Positions 1-8,403 are shown, numbered from the stretch's first letter. The stretch is 22,454 nucleotides of DNA from Jatrophihabitans_A sp035248685 (GCA_035248685.1 DATFHF010000065.1:1-22454); one strand, 5' to 3'. The notes: a model not told the origin generated them from the sequence alone. Program-made: numbers and translations.

Positions 1-1
1 G

Positions 2-676
2 GTGGACGCGGTGCTGATCGTCAGCCTGGCGTTGACCGACGATGAGGTGGCGGCGTTGAAAACGCTGGAGCTGCCGGTCGGCGTGATCGGGGTGCATCAC
101 CCGGGCATGTTCTCGGTGCGGATCGATGACGTGGCCGCGGCTCGGACCGCGGTAGAGCACCTGCTGTCGCTGGGTCACCGGCGGATCGGGCTGATCGGCG
201 GCGACACCGACGACCCGATGCGGTTCACCCCGCCGCACCATCGCGGCACCGGTTACCGGCAGGCCCTGCGCGCGGCCGGCATCGTGCCGGACGACGCGAT
301 GGAACGGCTCGGCTACTTCACCGTCGAGGGCGGCGAGGCCGCGATGCTCCAGCTGCTGGCATTGCCGGATCGGCCCACCGCGGTGTTCGCCGAGTCGGAT
401 GAGATGGCCTACGGCGCCATCCGGGCGATCCGGCGCAGCGGTTTGCGGGTGCCGCAGGACGTTGCGGTGATCGGTTTCGACGACCATGCCACCGCGGATC
501 TGCTGGATCTGAGCACGGTGCGGCAACCGGTCGGTGAGCAGGGCGCGGTGCTTGCCCAGGAGCTGCTGGACACCCTGGCCAACGACCGGCAACCGTCGGA
601 CATCGTGTTGGAGACCGAGCTGATCGTGCGCGGCTCCACCGTCCCGGAAGCCAGCGTGTACACCGTTTCGTCGTAG
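2..676 (+). CDS. LacI-family transcriptional regulator, C-terminal part (5' end outside window)
   Basis: The readable 224 residues match the effector-binding (periplasmic-binding-protein-like) domain of LacI/GalR regulators. Visible family patterns are AVEHLLSLGHRRIGLIGG, the GYRQALRAAGI segment, PTAVFAESDEMAYGAIRAIRRSG, and the late VPQDVAVIGFDD segment followed by STVRQP. The DNA-binding helix-turn-helix and hinge must lie upstream of base 1, so the GTG at base 2 is an internal codon and not a start. The gene ends with TAG three bases before the stop of the convergent PfkB-type sugar kinase. By family knowledge it should be a sugar-responsive repressor. Proximity to a kinase suggests, without proving, that it controls sugar uptake genes further left. 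The ligand cannot be read from the sequence. Confidence 0.9.
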   Translation: MDAVLIVSLALTDDEVAALKTLELPVGVIGVHHPGMFSVRIDDVAAARTAVEHLLSLGHRRIGLIGGDTDDPMRFTPPHHRGTGYRQALRAAGIVPDDAMERLGYFTVEGGEAAMLQLLALPDRPTAVFAESDEMAYGAIRAIRRSGLRVPQDVAVIGFDDHATADLLDLSTVRQPVGEQGAVLAQELLDTLANDRQPSDIVLETELIVRGSTVPEASVYTVSS

Positions 677-679
677 CTG

Positions 680-1627
680 CTAGCGGGCGGCGGCCAGTTC
701 CACCGCGGTCGGCGGGTTCGCCCCGGCCCGGGAGCAGGTCAGTGCGGCCACCAGGCTGGCCTCGGTCACCGCGGCCCGCACCGCATCGTCTGATGGTTCA
801 CCGGACCGATCCGGTTTCAGCACTTCGTCGCGAACCAGCGCGTTGATCAGGCCGGCCATGAAGGCATCGCCGGCGCCGACGGTGTCCACCACCGGCACCG
901 GCACCGCCGGTACGTTCAGCTGTGCACCGTCGGCGGTCAGCAGCCGAGCACCGCGACCACCGTCGGTCAGCACGACCAGCGACGGCCCCAGATCCCGCCA
1001 ACCGGCCAACGCGGTCGCCAGCTCCGTCCCCGGATACAGCCAGGCCAGATCCTCGGCGGACACCTTGACCACGTCGGACAGCGCGACCAACCGCTCGATC
1101 CGGGCCACCGCCTGATCCCGTTCGCCCATCAGCGCCGGCCGGATGTTCGGATCGAAGCTGATCAGGCAGGACGGCTTGAGCTCGGCCAGCCGGGCTTCGA
1201 TCAGGTTGGCGCCGGGTTCGGTCCACGAGGCCAGCGAGCCGGTGTGCAGCCAGCCGGCGTCGTCCGGGATCCGGGCCAGCTCGGCGGCTGTCCACTGCCA
1301 GTCGGCGGTGCCGGTCCGGTAGAAGTCGTAGCTGGCGTTGCGTTGGGCGTCCAGGCTGACTACTGCCAGGGTGGACGGTTCGCCGGCGTTGACCGCCAGC
1401 GACAGGTCGACCCGGTTGGCCTCGGCGTGCGCGCGTAGTTGCCGGCCGAACGCGTCGCCGGACAGCCGGGCCAGCAACCGGCAGTGCTGGCCGAGCCGCG
1501 CCAGGCCGATCGCGACGTTGTACGGGCTGCCGCCGGGATGGGCCAGGTAGCCGTCGGTACCCGAAGCGTCCACCGCCGGAGCGGCCAGCACCAGGTCGAT
1601 CAGGGCCTCGCCGATCACACACACCAT
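680..1627 (-). CDS. PfkB-family carbohydrate kinase (fructokinase-like)
   Basis: This 315-residue protein has normal length for the ribokinase/PfkB family. The N-terminal signature is present (GEALIDLVL at residues 7-15, then the GG-x-PYNVA substrate segment at 32-39). The C-terminal signature DTVGAGDAFMAGL at 248-260 supplies the anion hole GAGD and the expected catalytic base Asp254. It should phosphorylate a sugar with ATP in the cytoplasm. The PGGSPYNVA segment and overall look resemble fructokinases, but the substrate is inferred. The ATG at 1625-1627 is chosen because the kinase fold begins immediately (MVCVIGEALID) and a TANNNT hexamer sits six bases upstream. It is convergent with the LacI-type regulator (3-bp gap) and divergent from the exonuclease gene (39-bp gap). 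Confidence 0.88.
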   Translation of the reverse strand: MVCVIGEALIDLVLAAPAVDASGTDGYLAHPGGSPYNVAIGLARLGQHCRLLARLSGDAFGRQLRAHAEANRVDLSLAVNAGEPSTLAVVSLDAQRNASYDFYRTGTADWQWTAAELARIPDDAGWLHTGSLASWTEPGANLIEARLAELKPSCLISFDPNIRPALMGERDQAVARIERLVALSDVVKVSAEDLAWLYPGTELATALAGWRDLGPSLVVLTDGGRGARLLTADGAQLNVPAVPVPVVDTVGAGDAFMAGLINALVRDEVLKPDRSGEPSDDAVRAAVTEASLVAALTCSRAGANPPTAVELAAAR

Positions 1628-1666
1628 GCCCAGACGCTATCGCCCTGCACCGCTACGGTGTCAGGC
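1628..1666. promoter_or_regulatory. 39-bp divergent promoter region, both genes possibly leaderless
   Basis: Only 39 bp separate the start codons of the sugar kinase (minus) and the exonuclease (plus). Plus strand: TACGGT at 1654-1659 ends seven bases before GTG 1667. Minus strand: TAGCGT (complement of 1634-1639) ends six bases before ATG 1627. Both fit the actinobacterial -10 pattern TANNNT at a distance that would place transcription start on or beside the start codon. Neither start has a Shine-Dalgarno-like stretch. No clear -35 is visible. This is inference from pattern and spacing only. Confidence 0.45.
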
Positions 1667-2593
1667 GTGAGACGAGTGATGCTGCTGGACTCGGCCAGCC
1701 TGTATTTCCGCGCGTTCTACGGGGTGCCGGAGTCGGTGACCGCCCCGAACGGGATGCCGGTGAACGCGGTGCGCGGCTTCACCGACATGGTGTCGAACCT
1801 GATCACCCGGTTTCGGCCGACCGATCTGGTGGCCTGCCTGGATTACGACTGGCGGCCGCGCTGGCGGGTCGAGTTGTTGCCGTCGTACAAGGCGCACCGG
1901 GTGGCGATCCCGCAGCCGGCCGGCACCCCGGACGTGGAAAACGTGCCGGATCTGCTGGAGCCGCAGGTGCCGGTGCTGTTGAAGGTGCTGGAGGCAGCCG
2001 GCCTGTGCGCGGTCGGTGCCGAGGGCTTCGAGGCCGACGACGTGATTGCGACCCTGGCCCGGCGCTATGACGAGCAGGGCGACCAGGTCGATGTGGTGTC
2101 CGGTGACCGGGACCTGATCGACCTGGCCACCGAGCGGGTGCGGGTGATCTACACCGGCAAGGGCATGTCCAACCTGGTGGAGTTCTCCCCCGCCGAGGTG
2201 CAGGCGCAGTACGGCATCCCGCCCGGGCACTACGCCGACTTCGCGATCCTGCGCGGTGACCCGTCCGACGGGCTGCCCGGCGTGCCCGGGGTGGGTGCCA
2301 AGACCGCCGCGCTGGTGGTCAGCAAATACGGCCGGATCGAGGACATTCTGGAGGCGGCCCGGTCCGGTGTGCTGAGCGGCGGGGTGCGGTCGAAGATCCT
2401 GGCCGCCGCCGACTACCTGGCCGTGGCGCCTGCCGTGGTGCGGGGCCGCACCGACGTGGAGATTCCAGCGTTGTCATCGGCTATTCCGCCGTCGCCGGCG
2501 GATCCCGAGATGCTGGCGGCACTCTCCGAGCACTTCAACCTGGAGTCCCCGGTGGGACGACTGACCACCGCGATCGCCGCAGTGCACGGCTGA
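1667..2593 (+). CDS. 5'-3' exonuclease (FEN/PIN-like, DNA polymerase I N-domain family)
   Basis: This 308-residue stand-alone protein resembles the 5'-nuclease domain of DNA polymerase I. Acidic metal-ligand positions are visible: Asp8 (MLLDSA), Asp59/Asp61 region (CLDYDW), Glu122, Asp124 and Asp125 (GFEADDVIATLA), Asp147 and Asp149 (VSGDRDL), and Asp198 and Asp201 (LRGDPSDGLPG). The helix-3-turn-helix LPGVPGVGAKTA lies at 203-214. It would cleave 5' flaps or ends during repair or replication. The frame stays open upstream into the sugar kinase, but the GTG at 1667 starts directly with the conserved MLLDSA strand, so the shorter start is preferred. M. tuberculosis carries such a gene (Rv2090, recalled) near helY, which fits this neighbourhood. 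Confidence 0.88.
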   Translation: MRRVMLLDSASLYFRAFYGVPESVTAPNGMPVNAVRGFTDMVSNLITRFRPTDLVACLDYDWRPRWRVELLPSYKAHRVAIPQPAGTPDVENVPDLLEPQVPVLLKVLEAAGLCAVGAEGFEADDVIATLARRYDEQGDQVDVVSGDRDLIDLATERVRVIYTGKGMSNLVEFSPAEVQAQYGIPPGHYADFAILRGDPSDGLPGVPGVGAKTAALVVSKYGRIEDILEAARSGVLSGGVRSKILAAADYLAVAPAVVRGRTDVEIPALSSAIPPSPADPEMLAALSEHFNLESPVGRLTTAIAAVHG

Positions 2594-2727
2594 ACACGTA
2601 CCTAGTCCAGATCATCCCGCGAGCGACCCGCGGTAAACACACTTCCATAGCGCGGCACTAGGTGGATGCTACTTCAGCGGCGCGAGCGCTCGACGTGCTC
2701 ACTCGGGTCGCCTTTGGCCCGCGGTTG

Positions 2728-3390
2728 TCAGGGGAACTGTTTCCAGTGCCCTTCTGAGACGACCTCGATCGTGCCACCGATCACCTTGATGGCCGTCTGG
2801 TCGTCGATGGCGTAGGCCGGGCCGCCGATCTCGGTGGCCCAGCGCTCCGCCTCGGCCATGGTGTTTGTCGGGAAGACGTCGAGGTGGGGGAAGATCGAGA
2901 AGTCGACGATCCCCAGAGTCGTGTCCTCCTCTGCGGAAAGCCACTCCACGAAGTGGCCACCGATTCGGGGAGTCATCACCATACTGCCGGCGCTCACTCC
3001 CACCCAAACCATCTCGGGGAGTGACGGTAGGAGGTCCGCCAGACCGGATTCGTGTATCCAGTGGCACAAGTACGTCGCGTCGCCGCCGTCGACCAGCAGG
3101 ACGTCGGCCTCTTGCACCCAGGGAACCCAGCGCTCCTTGCCAATGCTGGGCAGCGCCGATAGTTCGAGGAGGCCTAGCGACTTCCACTCCATCGAGGTCA
3201 GGCCGCCCCACGGCGGCAGACCGCTGACGAAGCCTCGCGCCGAGACAGGCCCGCACATCGGATGGCCCCATTGCGCGGTCGGGATGCAGAGTGCGCTGGC
3301 CTCGGCGGTCGCTTTTCCGAGCAGGTCTAGCAGCGCATCGAGGATGCTCGGGTTGGTGACGCCCCCAGAGGTGAGAAGAAGCTTCACCAT
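2728..3390 (-). CDS. Peptidase E-like protein (S51 family / class I glutamine amidotransferase-like fold)
   Basis: The 220-residue protein begins MVKLLLTSGGVTNP. Numbered from this Met, it carries the nucleophile elbow GVSAGS with Ser133, a DGGDATYL segment at 101-108 and a candidate catalytic His in FPHLD at about 169. These match peptidase S51, whose E. coli member PepE is an Asp-X dipeptidase; many actinobacterial relatives are named only type 1 glutamine amidotransferase-like. Whether this one is an active Asp-dipeptidase is inference. The frame could also start at 3465, directly abutting the methyltransferase stop (TGA then ATG). That adds 25 residues of low-complexity sequence untypical of the family, so 3390 is preferred, though neither start has a good Shine-Dalgarno. 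It is probably the last gene of the helY operon. Confidence 0.78.
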   Translation of the reverse strand: MVKLLLTSGGVTNPSILDALLDLLGKATAEASALCIPTAQWGHPMCGPVSARGFVSGLPPWGGLTSMEWKSLGLLELSALPSIGKERWVPWVQEADVLLVDGGDATYLCHWIHESGLADLLPSLPEMVWVGVSAGSMVMTPRIGGHFVEWLSAEEDTTLGIVDFSIFPHLDVFPTNTMAEAERWATEIGGPAYAIDDQTAIKVIGGTIEVVSEGHWKQFP

Positions 3391-3465
3391 ATCTCCGGAA
3401 TCGAGTGCGATGGGTAGTGGGTGTGGTGAACGGACTGCGGACGGCTCATCATTTGACTGCGACAT

Positions 3466-4212
3466 TCAGCTTTCAGTTGGTGGCTTGCGCGCCGAGATCA
3501 GCAGGAATGCGGGAACCCGCAGTCGTCGTCGGAACTCCGCGTCGTCACCATCGAATCGGTCCGCCACCGGCTCGCATTCCCGGATCGCGCAAATCTCCAG
3601 TCCAGTCGCCAATACCGCGTCGACGTACTGCTCGACCGTCCGGTGATACCAGGTCACCATCGAGCCGAACCATGGACGTTCCCGAGGACCGGGTACGAAA
3701 TAGTCGTCGACCAACCAACTCGTCCGCGGGTCAACCGCATCGTCGGCATGACTGGTCAATACCGGGTGGACCACAGTGAGCAGGACCCGGCCGCCGGGCG
3801 CCAACGAGCCGGCCATCGCTTCCAACACCGGTGCCAGCTCCGCAAGGTAGTGCAGGCACAGCCGCGCTGTAATCAGCTCATAATCCTCGGGCCGGGCTGT
3901 CAGCTCCTCCAAATCGCCGAGTTCCACAGTCGCCTCAGTGCCAGCCAGGATCTGCCGAGCGCGTGCGACCATGGTCGGCGAGCCGTCAATGCCGCTGTAG
4001 CCGGCACAACCACCGGCCAGCAGGGCGAGCCCGAATCTCCCGTCTCCGCAACCTAGGTCGAGAACCCGCAGTCCGGTCGGGTCACCGATCTCGGCCAGTA
4101 CCGCCGGCTCCTCCATGACGTGGTTGGGGCTGTGCCGGTCTGGTACCGCCCGCTCCAGATACGCCGCCAGCGCCGCACCTTGGTAGAACTCGCTACCGCG
4201 CACGCCGCTCAT
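3466..4212 (-). CDS. Class I SAM-dependent methyltransferase
   Basis: The 248-residue protein has SAM-binding motif I at residues 50-61 (VLDLGCGDGRFG), then the acidic strand-2 end YSGIDGSP, a motif II-like ITARLCLHYL segment and post-motif APGGRVLLTVVHPV. This is the layout of small-molecule Rossmann methyltransferases (UbiE/BioC-like); the substrate is not identifiable. It starts two bases after the helY stop and ends next to the peptidase E-like gene, so co-transcription and translational coupling with helY are likely. There is no membrane segment, so it is expected in the cytoplasm. The peptidase and methyltransferase genes look like later additions behind helY, because the M. tuberculosis gene order I recall has a different gene there. 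Confidence 0.82.
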   Translation of the reverse strand: MSGVRGSEFYQGAALAAYLERAVPDRHSPNHVMEEPAVLAEIGDPTGLRVLDLGCGDGRFGLALLAGGCAGYSGIDGSPTMVARARQILAGTEATVELGDLEELTARPEDYELITARLCLHYLAELAPVLEAMAGSLAPGGRVLLTVVHPVLTSHADDAVDPRTSWLVDDYFVPGPRERPWFGSMVTWYHRTVEQYVDAVLATGLEICAIRECEPVADRFDGDDAEFRRRLRVPAFLLISARKPPTES

Positions 4213-4214
4213 CG

Positions 4215-6956
4215 TCAGACCTGCTGGGCGATCACGCCGCGGCGCAGGGCGACGCAGGCCGCTGCGGCGGTGGCGCGAACATCCGGGTCGATGGCCTCAG
4301 CCCGGGACAACTGCTCGGTCAGGTCGAGCAGTTGCCGCATCCACCGCACGAAATCGCCGGCCGGCAAAGGACTTCCATCGGCGGCCATGGTGTTGAGCAC
4401 CCGGTCGAGCGAGTCGCCGCGCGCCCACCGGTAGCTGGCCCAGACGAAGCCCAGGTCCGGTTCACGAGTGGCGGGCAGGCCGTACTCGGCCTCGCGCAGG
4501 CTCAGCTCGCCCCACAGCCGAACGCTCTCGGTGAGCGCCAGCCGGATTCGACCGGAGGGCAGCTTGGGGGCGGCCGGTTCGTCCCGCCGGGCCTCGTACA
4601 CCATCGCCGAGCAGACCCCGGCCAGCTCGGCGGCGTCCAGGCCGGCCCAGCTGCCCGAGCGCAGGCATTCGGCGATCAGCAGATCCGACTCCGACCAGAT
4701 CCGCGACAGTTGCCGGCCGGCATCGCTGATGCTCTCCGGCGGCTCGCCGTCCGGGCCGGCCGGGATCAGGTAACCGCGCTCGGTGAGCAGCGCGCAAATC
4801 CGGTCGAAGGTACGTGACAGCGAATGGGTGCGGCCCTCCGCTTTGCGCCGCAACGCCTCGGTTTCCTTGGCCAGCCTGGTGAAACGCTCGGCGTACCGCG
4901 CGTGCTCCTCCCGGTCGGCGCAGCCGTGGCACGGATGCGCCCGTAGTTCGGCGCGCAGCGAGGCCAGCTCGGCGTCGTCCCCGTTACGGCCGGCTCGCCG
5001 ATTGGCTCGGTTTTCCGGCGGGATTCGCAGTGCGCGTAGCGCCGAGGCCAGATCCCGCCGGGCGGTCGGGTTGCGGTGGTTGAAGTGCTTGGAAACCCGC
5101 AGCTTGCCCAGCACCTCGACGGCGTGCGAGAAGTCGAGCATGGTGACCGGGCCGGCCCAGCGCTCCTCGGTGAGCACCAGCGGCCGCGGATCGGCAATCG
5201 GTGAGACGCCCGGGTCGAGAATGACCGCCAGCCCGGCCCGGCGACCGTTCTGGATCCGGATCACGTCGCCGGTCGACAGTGCCTCCAACGACTGGGCCAC
5301 CGCCGCCCGGCGTTGCGAACTACCTTGTTTGGACAGCGCTTTCTCGCGTTCGGTCAGCCGGTTGCGCAGCTGCTGGTACTCGGCGAAGTCACCGAGGTGG
5401 CAGCGCATCCGGTCGCTGAGCTCGTCCATCGCGCGGGTGTTTCGGTTGATCTGGCGGGTGATTCCGACCACCGAGCGGTCGGCCTGGAACTGCGCGAAGG
5501 ACGATTCCAGCAGGTTGCGGGCGATCTCCCGGCCGACCTGGGAGACCAGGTTGATCGCCATGTTGTAGGACGGCCGGAAAGACGAGCGCAGTGGATAGGT
5601 GCGGGTGGAGGCCAGCCCGGCCACCCGAGTCGGATCCAGTTCCGGGCTCCACTGCACCACCGCGTGGCCTTCGATGTCGATGCCCCGCCGGCCGGCCCGT
5701 CCGGTCAACTGGGTGTACTCCCCCGGCGTCAGATCGGTATGCGCCTCACCGTTGAACTTCACCAGCCGCTCCAGCACCACGGTGCGGGCGGGCATGTTGA
5801 TGCCCAGCGCCAGGGTTTCGGTGGCGAACACCGCGCGGATCAGGCCCCGGACGAACAGTTGCTCGACGATCTCCTTGAACACCGGGATCAGGCCGGCGTG
5901 GTGAGCGGCCACCCCGCGCTGCAAGCCGTCCAGGAAGTCCCAGTAACCCAGCACATCCAGATCGTCAGCGTTCAGGCTGGCGGTCTGCGCCTCGACGAAG
6001 TGCCGGATCTGCTCGCGCTCGTCGTCCTCGGTCAACCGCAGGTTTGCCGCAATGCACTGCCGGACCGCGGCGTCACAGCCGGCCCGGCTGAAGATGAAGG
6101 TGATCGCCGGCAGCAGCCCCTCCCGATCCAAGCGGGCGACCACATCCGGACGGTGCGGTGGCCGCCAGGCCGGCCGGCGCTGGTGATAACCCACCCGTCC
6201 GCGACCGCCGCCGAGCTCGGCGAACCGATTGCGCTGCCGGACGTACTGCACCAGCGCCCGATCCACCTCCACCGAACCGTCGTCGGAGGCGAACAGGTCG
6301 AACATTCGATCGCCGACCAACATGTGCTGCCAGAGCGGGACCGGCCGCTGCTCGTGCACGATGACGCTGGTGTCACCGCGGACCTCGATGAGCCAGTCGC
6401 CGAACTCCTCGGCGTTGGATACGGTGGCCGACAGCGACACCAGCCGGACCGAGTCGGGCAGGTGGATGATCACCTCCTCCCACACCGCGCCGCGGAACCG
6501 GTCACCGAGGTAGTGCACCTCGTCCATCACCACGTAACCCAAGCCGATCAGCGCGTCGCTGCCGACATAGAGCATGTTGCGCAGTACCTCGGTGGTCATC
6601 ACCACGATCGGCGCGTGCGGGTTGATCGCGTTGTCGCCGGTGAGCAGCCCGATCGAGGCCGGCCCGTAGCGTGCGATCAGGTCGTTGTACTTCTGGTTCG
6701 ACAGCGCCTTGATCGGCGTGGTGTAGAAGCACTTCTGCCCGATGGCCAGCGCCAGGTGGATGGCGAACTCGCCGACCACGGTCTTGCCGGATCCGGTGGG
6801 CGCGCACACCAGCACCCCGCTACCCCGCTCCAGCGCCTGGCAGGCCTGCACCTGGAAGTCGTCCAGTTCGAAGCTGTAACCGGCGCGGAAGTCGGTGAGT
6901 GCCGGGAACTCCGACCGCTGACGGGCCTGTTGGTAGCGCTCTGCCGGCGAGGACAT
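4215..6956 (-). CDS. helY: HelY-type DEVH-box superfamily 2 helicase (Ski2/Mtr4-like)
   Basis: The 913-residue protein has a full superfamily 2 helicase core: Walker A APTGSGKT at 52-59, the PIKALSNQK motif Ia at about 81-89, DEVH box at 145-148, SAT motif III at 176-178, and QLTGRAGRRG motif VI at 416-425. A Ski2-like region follows, with an HPCHGC cysteine pair near residue 705 and a helical C-terminus. Length and motif set match actinobacterial HelY (Rv2092c in M. tuberculosis). It would unwind or remodel RNA or RNA-protein complexes using ATP; the exact substrate is not established from sequence. ATG 6956 is supported by the MSSPAERYQ beginning and a TANNNT hexamer six bases upstream. It heads a likely operon with the methyltransferase and peptidase E-like genes. 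Confidence 0.93.
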   Translation of the reverse strand: MSSPAERYQQARQRSEFPALTDFRAGYSFELDDFQVQACQALERGSGVLVCAPTGSGKTVVGEFAIHLALAIGQKCFYTTPIKALSNQKYNDLIARYGPASIGLLTGDNAINPHAPIVVMTTEVLRNMLYVGSDALIGLGYVVMDEVHYLGDRFRGAVWEEVIIHLPDSVRLVSLSATVSNAEEFGDWLIEVRGDTSVIVHEQRPVPLWQHMLVGDRMFDLFASDDGSVEVDRALVQYVRQRNRFAELGGGRGRVGYHQRRPAWRPPHRPDVVARLDREGLLPAITFIFSRAGCDAAVRQCIAANLRLTEDDEREQIRHFVEAQTASLNADDLDVLGYWDFLDGLQRGVAAHHAGLIPVFKEIVEQLFVRGLIRAVFATETLALGINMPARTVVLERLVKFNGEAHTDLTPGEYTQLTGRAGRRGIDIEGHAVVQWSPELDPTRVAGLASTRTYPLRSSFRPSYNMAINLVSQVGREIARNLLESSFAQFQADRSVVGITRQINRNTRAMDELSDRMRCHLGDFAEYQQLRNRLTEREKALSKQGSSQRRAAVAQSLEALSTGDVIRIQNGRRAGLAVILDPGVSPIADPRPLVLTEERWAGPVTMLDFSHAVEVLGKLRVSKHFNHRNPTARRDLASALRALRIPPENRANRRAGRNGDDAELASLRAELRAHPCHGCADREEHARYAERFTRLAKETEALRRKAEGRTHSLSRTFDRICALLTERGYLIPAGPDGEPPESISDAGRQLSRIWSESDLLIAECLRSGSWAGLDAAELAGVCSAMVYEARRDEPAAPKLPSGRIRLALTESVRLWGELSLREAEYGLPATREPDLGFVWASYRWARGDSLDRVLNTMAADGSPLPAGDFVRWMRQLLDLTEQLSRAEAIDPDVRATAAAACVALRRGVIAQQV

Positions 6957-6962
6957 GGTTCC

Positions 6963-6968
6963 AGCCTA
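6963..6968 (-). promoter_or_regulatory. Possible -10 hexamer of a leaderless helY promoter
   Basis: On the minus strand the hexamer TAGGCT fits TANNNT and ends six bases before the helY ATG. Transcription would start at or near the start codon. No Shine-Dalgarno sequence lies immediately upstream of the ATG (the bases are GGAACC), which agrees with a leaderless message. No convincing -35 was seen. The assignment rests on pattern and spacing only. Confidence 0.4.
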
Positions 6969-7034
6969 CGGCCGGTCCGCAGGGCGTATTTCCTCCATTC
7001 GACACCGGATGGTTGATCCGGTAGAAACCGCCTG

Positions 7035-7859
7035 GTGAGCGGCGGTTGGCGGATCGACGACGTGACGGCTGCGAACAGTGCTGCCCGATGCGCGGCGGCG
7101 GATCAGCTGGTTGCCGCTGACGCGTCGGGCCGCCTTCGGTCGTTTCGGGTACTGGCGGCCTCCGGAGCCGTCAGCACGAATGTGGATGCGTCTAAGGTGC
7201 AGGTCTTCGGCGAGGTGGCTGAAATCCTCGACGCTCGTCGGCTGGAGCTACATAAGGCTGACGGTGACCCGAGCGCTGCTCGGGCTGCGTTCGTCGACCG
7301 GCAGGGGTCATACCTAATTGGGCGCGAGGCCTTCGAGCAGCTCTGGGTCGACGGTGACCAGTTTGTCTACGGCGCATTGAACGCCGGTGGATTAGGCACC
7401 CAGGGCCGCTACGGTCCGTTCTGCTTGGTGATCGGAAGACCTACCGAACGTGGGCGCCCGGTGGCGCTATTCCCCGGAGATAGTGCGCAGCGCTACAACG
7501 TCGCCGCCGGCCTGGACAGCGACAGTGCGCGCAGCGAGGCGACAGCTTGGGACGATCGTGACTCTCTCGCCGTCGTCGAACGTCACGCCGAGGCACTAGC
7601 GAACTATGAAGCGGAATGGCCGGCTGTCATCTGCCGGCCGGGTTCTTACCTGGAGGCGGTAATGGGTCCACCGCTGCCAATCGAGGACGTGGTGGAGGTG
7701 CGTCTGCCGCGGCCGTACCTGGATCGACTGGCCGAACTGCAGACTGGGGAACTCGACGGTGAGGTCCTCTCCCGGTCCGAGCGTGAAGAGGTCCTCGCGT
7801 TCACGGAGCTACAAAATTGGCGAGCCGTGCGTGGCACCGACGTGATCGGGATACCGTAA
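7035..7859 (+). CDS. Unrecognised 274-aa protein, first gene of the KGGTGR-ATPase module
   Basis: I do not recognise this protein. It has no membrane segment or signal peptide. It contains a compact patch rich in Gly and aromatic residues, VYGALNAGGLGTQGRYGPFC at 111-130, followed by VALFPGDSAQRYN at 143-155. Such patches often mark a catalytic or ligand-binding core. The rest is acidic and mixed alpha/beta in appearance. The GTG at 7035 is the first start in frame; no strong ribosome-binding site precedes it. The stop is four bases before the next gene, and the third gene follows one base later, so the three are very probably one transcript. Codons ending in A or T are commoner here than in helY or tatC, hinting at a different origin. 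It could be an effector or sensor of the ATPase; that is a guess from context. Confidence 0.7.
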   Translation: MSGGWRIDDVTAANSAARCAAADQLVAADASGRLRSFRVLAASGAVSTNVDASKVQVFGEVAEILDARRLELHKADGDPSAARAAFVDRQGSYLIGREAFEQLWVDGDQFVYGALNAGGLGTQGRYGPFCLVIGRPTERGRPVALFPGDSAQRYNVAAGLDSDSARSEATAWDDRDSLAVVERHAEALANYEAEWPAVICRPGSYLEAVMGPPLPIEDVVEVRLPRPYLDRLAELQTGELDGEVLSRSEREEVLAFTELQNWRAVRGTDVIGIP

Positions 7860-7863
7860 GGAC

Positions 7864-8403
7864 ATGTCGGAGCAACGCGGCCTCGTCCTGTTGGCGATGG
7901 CGCCGTCGGGTGAGACCTTCCTGGTGCGCGATCGACAAGGGACGGTCTGGCTCGTGCTTCCGCCCGGTGCTGGCTTGCCGCAGCAGGCAAGCGGCCAGGA
8001 TGTGGAGGACGCGGTCGCACGCCACGGCTGGAATCGGATCGATCGGGAATACACCAGCTGGTCCGAGCTGGATGCGGGTCGGCAGCAGCTGGTCGTCTCG
8101 CGGGGCGCTCAGGCGCGGGTTGACGTATCAGGCTTCGATGCTGAGGACGTGCGTCGAGTGCTGGGCGTGATCTCCGGTTGGCGGCAGCGTGGCGATGCCG
8201 TCCGGGGACGGCGGGTTCTGCACAAGCTGCTGCGTGAGGCGCCTATCGTTCGCCGACAGGACGAGCTGTACGAGGCCGTTAATGAGGCGCTCAAGGAACT
8301 CGACGCGATGAGTCCGGAGCCGCCGCCGACCATCTTGTGGTTTGCCGACCATCCTCGGCACCTCGAGGCGCAGGACCGGCTTAAGATTCCTGTGGCTGCC
8401 TAA
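7864..8403 (+). CDS. Unrecognised 179-aa protein, second gene of the KGGTGR-ATPase module
   Basis: No family is recognised. The N-terminal half reads as a small beta-rich domain (LVLLAMAPSGETFLVRDRQGTVWLVLPPG), and the second half is helical and charged (VRRVLGVISGWRQRGDAVRGRRVLHKLLREA, then DELYEAVNEALKELD). There are no transmembrane helices, no signal peptide and no obvious catalytic motif. Its ATG at 7864 lies four bases after the previous stop. The TAA is followed after one base by the GTG of the ATPase-TPR gene, so it is the middle gene of a tight three-gene unit. A role as adaptor between the first protein and the ATPase-TPR protein is possible but rests only on gene order. Confidence 0.7.
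   Translation: MSEQRGLVLLAMAPSGETFLVRDRQGTVWLVLPPGAGLPQQASGQDVEDAVARHGWNRIDREYTSWSELDAGRQQLVVSRGAQARVDVSGFDAEDVRRVLGVISGWRQRGDAVRGRRVLHKLLREAPIVRRQDELYEAVNEALKELDAMSPEPPPTILWFADHPRHLEAQDRLKIPVAA

Noticed and set aside
2..4. GTG at base 2 as the true start of the LacI-type gene
   Set aside because: It falls in the middle of the effector domain. The DNA-binding part is missing, so the gene simply begins outside the window.
2600..2663. Inverted pair ACCTAGT / ACTAGGT (2600-2606 and 2657-2663) as a terminator or operator
   Set aside because: The arms are only 7 bp with a 50-base gap, there is no T-tract, and the link to either neighbour is unclear. The rest of this 134-bp gap shows nothing definite.
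5313..7016. 567-codon open frame on the plus strand opposite helY
   Set aside because: It is antisense to a complete helicase with all motifs. Its translation is rich in His, Gln, Val, Gly and Arg with no domain, the usual by-product of high-G+C codon bias.
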